A stretch of DNA of 54,118 nt from Thiospirillum jenense (GTDB lineage Bacteria > Pseudomonadota > Gammaproteobacteria > Chromatiales > Chromatiaceae): NCBI RefSeq assembly GCF_014145225.1, contig NZ_JABVCQ010000023.1, positions 1 to 54,118 on the forward strand, given 5' to 3'. The position numbers were made by a program, and so were the translations under genes. The notes under the pieces are model-generated. The model searched no databases. It had not been told where the DNA came from and was given only the letters and a program-made list of their open reading frames with translations. Positions 47,069-54,118 of the stretch are shown here, in pieces (the stretch's first letter is position 1; each line of letters starts with the position of its first letter).

Positions 47069-49407
47069 ATGAAACGTCGCTGTTGTCGCATCCAACGTTG
47101 TTATTAACGCAACACATTGAACAGGTGAATACAGCAGCGACGTTTTTATTCAATACCCATTCAGAAAAAGTCCGCACGCAACGTCCAGAGACGGCGGCTG
47201 TATTAACTGCATTAGTTCGCGGGCATGATTTAGGAAAAGGTAGTCCAGCTTTTCAAAGCTATATCCGCAATCCCGAAAAATATCGCGGTGATTACCGCGC
47301 TAAAGAACATTCAGCATTGTCGGCAGCATTAACGTTATTATGGGCGCGTCAACAACAGTTGGCACCACTCACTATTTTAGCTTTAACGCAAGCGATTGCA
47401 GGTCATCATGCTGGTTTTGCTACGCTGGAGTATTTAGAAAATCGGCTGCGTCTTGATGACGATGATCCACTCTTAACGCAATGGGAACAATTGAATTATA
47501 CGGCATTATCTCATGCCAGCGGTTTAGAATTCACTGAGATTGAGGGTGAATTTGAAGATGCGCGGCGGTGGTTATTTCGTCGCCAAGATATTGCAGAAAA
47601 ACTACACGCTTTATCAACTGAGGAAGCAGTGCATTTTCGGCTGTGGACGCAGTTTATTTTCTCGCTATTATTAGAAGCGGATAAAGCCTTTTTAGCGTTG
47701 AGTCAAGAAAATACCCAGCGTTATCTGCAAGTTGCACGTCCAATGTTATCGCCAGAATGCGTGACTAAACGTATTACCGATTTAACAACAACACCGCTCG
47801 ATGATTTGCGGCAACAATTGCGCTCGCAATTCACCGCTAATATCAATTCCACAGATCATTATTGCACTTTAACCTTGCCGACTGGTACCGGTAAAACGTT
47901 ATTAGCGGCGAGTTGGGCATTCGCGCAACGAGAACAGATGGCGCAAACAGGCGTTGCACCGCGTATTATTATTGCGCTGCCATTTCTTTCTATTGTTGAC
48001 CAAACAGAAAAAGAATATCGTGAGTTGCTAGGTATAGATGTCAATGATACTGTGCAATCTGATCTTTTATTATCTAGTCATTCGTTATCTCAACGTGAGT
48101 ATGAATGGGAAGGTAAAAAACTCGGCACGTCTTATACGCGGTTTTATTTAGATACTTGGCGTTCTGAAATCATTGTTACCACATTTGACCAATTATTGCT
48201 GGCGTTGTTATCGCCGCGCACTAAGCATCAAATGCGTCATCATGTGTTAATGGATGCGGTGATTATTTTGGATGAAGTGCAAACACTGCCGTGTCAATTG
48301 TGGGATGTTGTAGATCATACGTTGCGCGGTTTAACGATAGAAGGTAATAGCCGCGTGTTGTTAATGTCGGCAACGCAGCCAGCGTTATTAACGGGTGCGC
48401 AGGAATTGGCGGGAGATGCTGCACAAATGACGGCAATTTTTAATCAGTTTAATCGTTATCAACTCATTTTGCGGCATCGTGACACACAGTGCATTGATGA
48501 TTTTATTGCCGAATTACTGCGGCGTTTAGATAGTTGGCAAGCACATGGGCAGCGGGTGTTAATGACGCTGAATACTCGTGCGAGTGCAAAGACTATTTGG
48601 CGAGCGGTGCGGGCGTATGTGCCAAACACAACACCAGTTTATTTAATTACTGCTGACGTAACGCCAAATGATCGCATCGTTAAAATTGATGCGATTAAAT
48701 CTTTATCAATAGGAAAGCCGTGTGTTGTGGTTTCTACGCAGACAATTGAAGCGGGCGTGGATATTGATATGGATATTGTGATTCGTGATTTTGCGCCATT
48801 GGATGCGTTAATTCAGATTGCGGGACGCTGCAATCGTAATAATCGGTTAGATGAATGTGGCGGTCGGGTAGAAATTATCTCTTTGACGAGTGCTAGTGGG
48901 CGCGATTATGCCAGTATGATCTATGATCCAATTTTATTAAATGTTACGCGGGAAGTATTAGCACAACAACCAAAACAATTGAATGAAAAATCGGTGTTGG
49001 GTTTAGGTCAAGCGTATTTTGATTTAGTGAAAGCGCGTAAGAATACAGGCGCAGAAATTACTCGCGCTTTTGCGTATTGGGAAGAGATGCCGGATGTGCA
49101 AACCTTATTGCGGGGGCGTATTCAACAAATCAGTTTTTTGGTATTAAATGTGGAGGAAAAGTGGTTGCTCGATCAATTAAAAGCGGCATTGAATATCGCG
49201 GATCGGTGGGAACGACGCGAGGCGTTACGCGCATTAGCAGGTGAATTAAAACGGCGGACGGTAACTGTGTATGCGCGTCCAACATTTCATCCTGAGGAAT
49301 ATGCTGAATTAGTGGGTGCATTTTGGGTATTACGCGCAGGTTATTATCATTCTGATAGTGGTTTAGATTTTGGTGATGATGAGGAGTCAACAACATGTAT
49401 TCTTTAG
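47065..49407 (+). CDS. cas3: Type I Cas3 HD nuclease-helicase
   Basis: Cas3 unwinds and degrades target DNA marked by Cascade. The start ATG at 47065 gives 780 residues. The HD nuclease lies at the N-terminus, with H54-D55 (GHDLGKGS), H82, and H114-H115 (GHHAG). The helicase has Walker A GTGKT at 273-278, DEVQ in VIILDEVQTLP, LMSATQPALL and the C-terminal helicase blocks VSTQTIEAGVDIDMD and QIAGRCNRNNR. It overlaps cas5 by 4 nt and cas6 by 13 nt. Confidence 0.96.
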   Translation: MNETSLLSHPTLLLTQHIEQVNTAATFLFNTHSEKVRTQRPETAAVLTALVRGHDLGKGSPAFQSYIRNPEKYRGDYRAKEHSALSAALTLLWARQQQLAPLTILALTQAIAGHHAGFATLEYLENRLRLDDDDPLLTQWEQLNYTALSHASGLEFTEIEGEFEDARRWLFRRQDIAEKLHALSTEEAVHFRLWTQFIFSLLLEADKAFLALSQENTQRYLQVARPMLSPECVTKRITDLTTTPLDDLRQQLRSQFTANINSTDHYCTLTLPTGTGKTLLAASWAFAQREQMAQTGVAPRIIIALPFLSIVDQTEKEYRELLGIDVNDTVQSDLLLSSHSLSQREYEWEGKKLGTSYTRFYLDTWRSEIIVTTFDQLLLALLSPRTKHQMRHHVLMDAVIILDEVQTLPCQLWDVVDHTLRGLTIEGNSRVLLMSATQPALLTGAQELAGDAAQMTAIFNQFNRYQLILRHRDTQCIDDFIAELLRRLDSWQAHGQRVLMTLNTRASAKTIWRAVRAYVPNTTPVYLITADVTPNDRIVKIDAIKSLSIGKPCVVVSTQTIEAGVDIDMDIVIRDFAPLDALIQIAGRCNRNNRLDECGGRVEIISLTSASGRDYASMIYDPILLNVTREVLAQQPKQLNEKSVLGLGQAYFDLVKARKNTGAEITRAFAYWEEMPDVQTLLRGRIQQISFLVLNVEEKWLLDQLKAALNIADRWERREALRALAGELKRRTVTVYARPTFHPEEYAELVGAFWVLRAGYYHSDSGLDFGDDEESTTCIL

Positions 49408-50099
49408 CAACTATTCCCTATACCGAAGTAGAATTGGATTGGGGCTGTGAATTACCGGGTGATAAAGTCGTGCGCAGTCGGCAATTGCGTGGGGCATTAG
49501 CAAATGCATTTCGGGCAGATGATTTATTTCATCAACACGATCCGGTGACGGGTAAGTCATTGTATCGTTATCCGCGAGTGCAATACCGCTGGTGGAATGG
49601 ACATGGTGTGATGGTTGGGTGGCATCAAGCGGCGCCGCGTTTATTAAACTTGCCGTGGCTGGATTTAGCATTGCGGATTGGAAATGATGAGGTGACGATT
49701 GCGGACGCTGTATTAACTTCTCAGGCGGTGACGTTTGGGGTGAGTGACTCTTTAATGAGTTATCGTTTGCTGACGCCGGCGCTGTTGTTTAATCCGCGTA
49801 ATTATCAACAATACCAACGTATGAACAAACAGCAGCAAATGGCGGAGCGGGAGCGATTATTGATTGCGGCGCTGTTGATTGCGATGCGTGGATTAGAAGT
49901 GACGTTTTCGGAGCGATTGTATGCGGTGTTTGCGCAGTTTTACACACAGACGATTGAGTATAAACAGGAGCGGTTTTTAGGGATTGGTGGTGTGGTGCGC
50001 ACTAATGCGGTGTTGCCGAATGGTTTTGCTTTTGGGCATGGTGTGAGTCATGGATTTGGGGAGTTAATTACTATGGAAAATCGGGATAAGCGCGCATGA
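49395..50099 (+). CDS. cas6: Cas6 crRNA-processing endonuclease
   Basis: Cas6 cuts the repeat in pre-crRNA to give an 8-nt 5' tag. The 234-residue product contains YRYPRVQYRWWNGHGVMVGW, PALLFNPRNYQQYQRM and a C-terminal G-rich loop FAFGHGVSHGFGELI of the type seen in Cas6. The start ATG lies inside the end of cas3. A lone CRISPR-repeat-like sequence follows at once. It is the only repeat-processing enzyme seen, so it probably serves both effector systems. Confidence 0.85.
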   Translation: MYSLATIPYTEVELDWGCELPGDKVVRSRQLRGALANAFRADDLFHQHDPVTGKSLYRYPRVQYRWWNGHGVMVGWHQAAPRLLNLPWLDLALRIGNDEVTIADAVLTSQAVTFGVSDSLMSYRLLTPALLFNPRNYQQYQRMNKQQQMAERERLLIAALLIAMRGLEVTFSERLYAVFAQFYTQTIEYKQERFLGIGGVVRTNAVLPNGFAFGHGVSHGFGELITMENRDKRA

Positions 50100-50135
50100 T
50101 TTTAACGTGCTATCCATTACAACAAGGATTGAAAA
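50099..50135 (+). repeat. Solitary degenerate CRISPR repeat between cas6 and the DUF29 gene
   Basis: Bases 50111-50134 (TATCCATTACAACAAGG.., ending ATTGAAA) match the 3' 24 nt of the array repeat without mismatch. The rest of the 37-bp unit matches only partly (about seven mismatches, including the final C changed to A). It starts right at the cas6 stop. The downstream sequence holds the ribosome binding site of the DUF29 gene and no second repeat. Confidence 0.85.
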
Positions 50136-50156
50136 AACTGCACGGAGAAAGTGAGC

Positions 50157-50591
50157 ATGACGCAGTATAACGTAGATTTTGCGCAATGGGCATATGAACA
50201 AGCGGCTTTGTGTCGGCAACGCAATTGGGTTGCTTTTGATGCGGAACATGTCGCAGATGAATTAGAAAATATGGGCGTGCGGGAACGACGGGAATTGATA
50301 AGCAGGCTGTCGGTATTATTAGCGTATTTATTAAAATGGCAGTATCAGCCGCAATGGCGGGGAAAGAGTTGGCGATTGGCAATTCATATTCAGCGATTAG
50401 ATATTGAAAACCTATTAAATCATAATCCGAGTTTGCGGGGGCGGGTGGTAGATTGTTTATTAGATAGTTATTATCGGGCGGTGTTGCAAGCGGCATTAGA
50501 AACTGGATTAAATGAGGCGGTTTTTCCAATAGAGTGCCCCTTTACTTTGGAGCAGATATTGGAAGAATATTGGCCGGTGGATGGTGAATAG
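50157..50591 (+). CDS. DUF29 family protein
   Basis: The 144-residue product has the DUF29 pattern: FAQWAYEQAALCRQRNW, HVADELENMGVRERRELISRL, LLAYLLKWQYQPQWRGKSWRLAI and a C-terminal CPFTLEQILEEYW. DUF29 proteins are common in cyanobacteria and sulfur bacteria and have no known activity. The ATG at 50157 has a GGAG 9 nt upstream; a GTG at 50151 is the alternative. It lies between cas6 and cas1 on the same strand. A passenger origin is possible. Confidence 0.87.
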   Translation: MTQYNVDFAQWAYEQAALCRQRNWVAFDAEHVADELENMGVRERRELISRLSVLLAYLLKWQYQPQWRGKSWRLAIHIQRLDIENLLNHNPSLRGRVVDCLLDSYYRAVLQAALETGLNEAVFPIECPFTLEQILEEYWPVDGE

Positions 50592-50602
50592 GTGATTTTG
50601 AA

Positions 50603-52543
<1,941 letters not shown>

Positions 52544-52844
52544 GGGCGATCGTGCAGGAAACTGTTGCTATCGTCGGCGAACGGGTGTAAAGTCGCAGTC
52601 AGTCAGCGGGGTGTCACGGTGGTATGGCTGCCAAAGTGTAAAATTTGCTGACAGAAAATTATTTTGGCAGCGTGGCTGAAGTGCTGTAAATGATTGTTTT
52701 TAGTGATAAAAAAAGCACTTTCAAACGTCAAAATTTGGGTTAAAACATGCTGTTTTTCGCAAAATTTCGGTCGAAAATGCCAAAAAGGAGGTCGGAAAAT
52801 TTTTTGTATTTAGCTGAATTTTCTAGGTTTTCACCAAAAATGCG
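52544..52844 (+). promoter_or_regulatory. CRISPR leader with two inverted repeats
   Basis: This A+T-rich 301-bp stretch has no gene. It holds inverted repeat GCTGCCAAA (52627-52635)/TTTGGCAGC (52663-52671) with a 27-nt loop, then AAGTGCT (52679-52685)/AGCACTT (52714-52720) with a 28-nt loop. AAAATTT occurs at 52640, 52730, 52761 and 52796. It lies upstream of the first repeat in the transcribed direction, as a leader should. I do not see a clear promoter. Confidence 0.7.
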
Positions 52845-54118
52845 GTTGCAACCCATTATCCATTACAACAAGGATTGAAACTATGAACTGCAAATCCTCA
52901 GCATCCCAGCCAATCTCTGTTGCAACCCATTATCCATTACAACAAGGATTGAAACACATCAATGATTTAATGACAGTGACCGCGACAGGCAGGTTGCAAC
53001 CCATTATCCATTACAACAAGGATTGAAACACGCTCATCAAATCGGAAAACTCCGTGCACAGATTGGTTGCAACCCATTATCCATTACAACAAGGATTGAA
53101 ACTTGCAAAAAAGGTGAGTTAATCCAATTGGCACTCGATGTTGCAACCCATTATCCATTACAACAAGGATTGAAACACTCCGAAATAACCAAACTCGAAT
53201 TGGAAATTCGGTTGTTGCAACCCATTATCCATTACAACAAGGATTGAAACGAGCTAACTCTATTATTTCGCCTTGATTGCGGCAGTGTTGCAACCCATTA
53301 TCCATTACAACAAGGATTGAAACCGCGGCGTGTATTGGTGCGCCCCGGGTGGCGACAAGTTGCAACCCATTATCCATTACAACAAGGATTGAAACACTGC
53401 CGTCACGGCACACGGAACTCGCGTTGGAATGGGTTGCAACCCATTATCCATTACAACAAGGATTGAAACAATAGGATCAATAAATGAGTGAGTTTAGAAC
53501 GTCAGTTGCAACCCATTATCCATTACAACAAGGATTGAAACCTCGGGTTACAGATGGCGACACCGTGACCATCACCACGTTGCAACCCATTATCCATTAC
53601 AACAAGGATTGAAACAACAATACACTTTTCCAACTTCAAAAGTGGTTTTGACGTTGCAACCCATTATCCATTACAACAAGGATTGAAACTCATCGTTTTG
53701 ATATTCATGTGGCGTGTGGATTTCAGTTGCAACCCATTATCCATTACAACAAGGATTGAAACGGGAGCCGCCCAAGTGCGAAGGCACATGTCCTGCATGT
53801 TGCAACCCATTATCCATTACAACAAGGATTGAAACTCTGTGATGTCTTGGGGGTGTCAGCGGGGGTCTCGGGGTTGCAACCCATTATCCATTACAACAAG
53901 GATTGAAACTTCACTTTTAGAACATCTTCCGAAAGTGAACAAACCTGTTGCAACCCATTATCCATTACAACAAGGATTGAAACTATAGCCGTGCAATCGC
54001 CGTGTTTTGCGGTCGCAGTTGCAACCCATTATCCATTACAACAAGGATTGAAACATCAATTCCCGCAAATATACGGGGTCCGGATTGTAGGTTGCAACCC
54101 ATTATCCATTACAACAAG
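52845..54118 (+). CRISPR. Type I-B-style CRISPR array, 17 complete repeats plus a truncated 18th
   Basis: The 37-bp repeat begins GTTGCAACCCATTATCC and ends ATTGAAAC, a 3' end usual for I-B and type III arrays. Repeats start at 52845, 52919, 52993, 53066, 53140, 53214, 53287, 53359, 53433, 53505, 53579, 53653, 53726, 53799, 53873, 53947 and 54018, with a cut copy at 54091. The 17 spacers are 34-37 bp. All complete repeats look identical by eye. The array continues past the right edge. Confidence 0.98.

Noticed and set aside
53023-53474. Open frames across the CRISPR array
   Set aside because: They are translated repeats and spacers (recurring THYPLQQGLK or NPCCNG peptides), not genes.

Overview
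The window looks like a chromosomal segment of a gammaproteobacterium with moderate G+C. It is flagellated (flgA, flgM, flgN), controls phosphate uptake with PhoB/PhoR, makes ubiquinone without oxygen (ubiU, ubiV), and controls nitrogenase (draT). It also carries a BciB/HCAR-type Fe-S flavoprotein gene, a family best known from bacteriochlorophyll metabolism. Together these fit a purple sulfur bacterium (Chromatiales) or a related sulfur bacterium. That placement is inferred from gene content only; no rRNA or other decisive marker is present.

Bases 1-32.4 kb are mostly housekeeping and regulatory genes. In order: a partial FliK-like gene with in-frame 66-bp repeats, flgN-flgM-flgA (all minus), phoB-phoR, ubiV-ubiU, a GGEEF diguanylate cyclase, valS, the FrhB-family gene, a DUF2491 gene, a DUF815 ATPase, argE, cobB/cbiA, two HDOD genes, tRNA-Arg(CCG), a small membrane protein, a cupin, a single-chain restriction-modification enzyme, a 1449-residue envelope protein, a response regulator, draT, ispG and a DUF4743/NUDIX hydrolase. 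The 1449-residue gene carries an inserted G/C-tract hairpin element and changes base composition sharply near its 3' end.

Bases 32.5-54.1 kb form one large co-directional CRISPR-Cas island. The first part is type III-B: a CARF protein resembling the CARF-RelE ribonuclease Cami1, a Uma2-like nuclease, cmr1, cas10/cmr2, cmr3, an Rpn-type nuclease, cmr4, cmr5, cmr6 and a polyprenol-kinase-like membrane protein. Cas10 keeps GGDD but seems to lack an HD nuclease. After a 206-bp gap comes a complete type I-B set: cas8b, cas7, cas5, cas3, cas6, a DUF29 gene, cas1, cas2 and cas4. An array of 17 complete 37-bp repeats plus a truncated 18th runs off the right edge. The III-B genes have no adaptation module, no Cas6 and no array of their own in this window, so they probably share those of the I-B system.

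The most interesting signals are four. (1) A palindrome of the form TSACAAGRTTGTSA occurs twice before the III-B operon and once before the I-B operon, suggesting common control. (2) A lone degenerate CRISPR repeat lies between cas6 and the DUF29 gene. (3) The III-B module appears to be signalling-only and coupled to a Cami1-like effector. (4) A prenol-kinase-like membrane protein sits in the Cas island. The leader also holds two long inverted repeats and four AAAATTT motifs.
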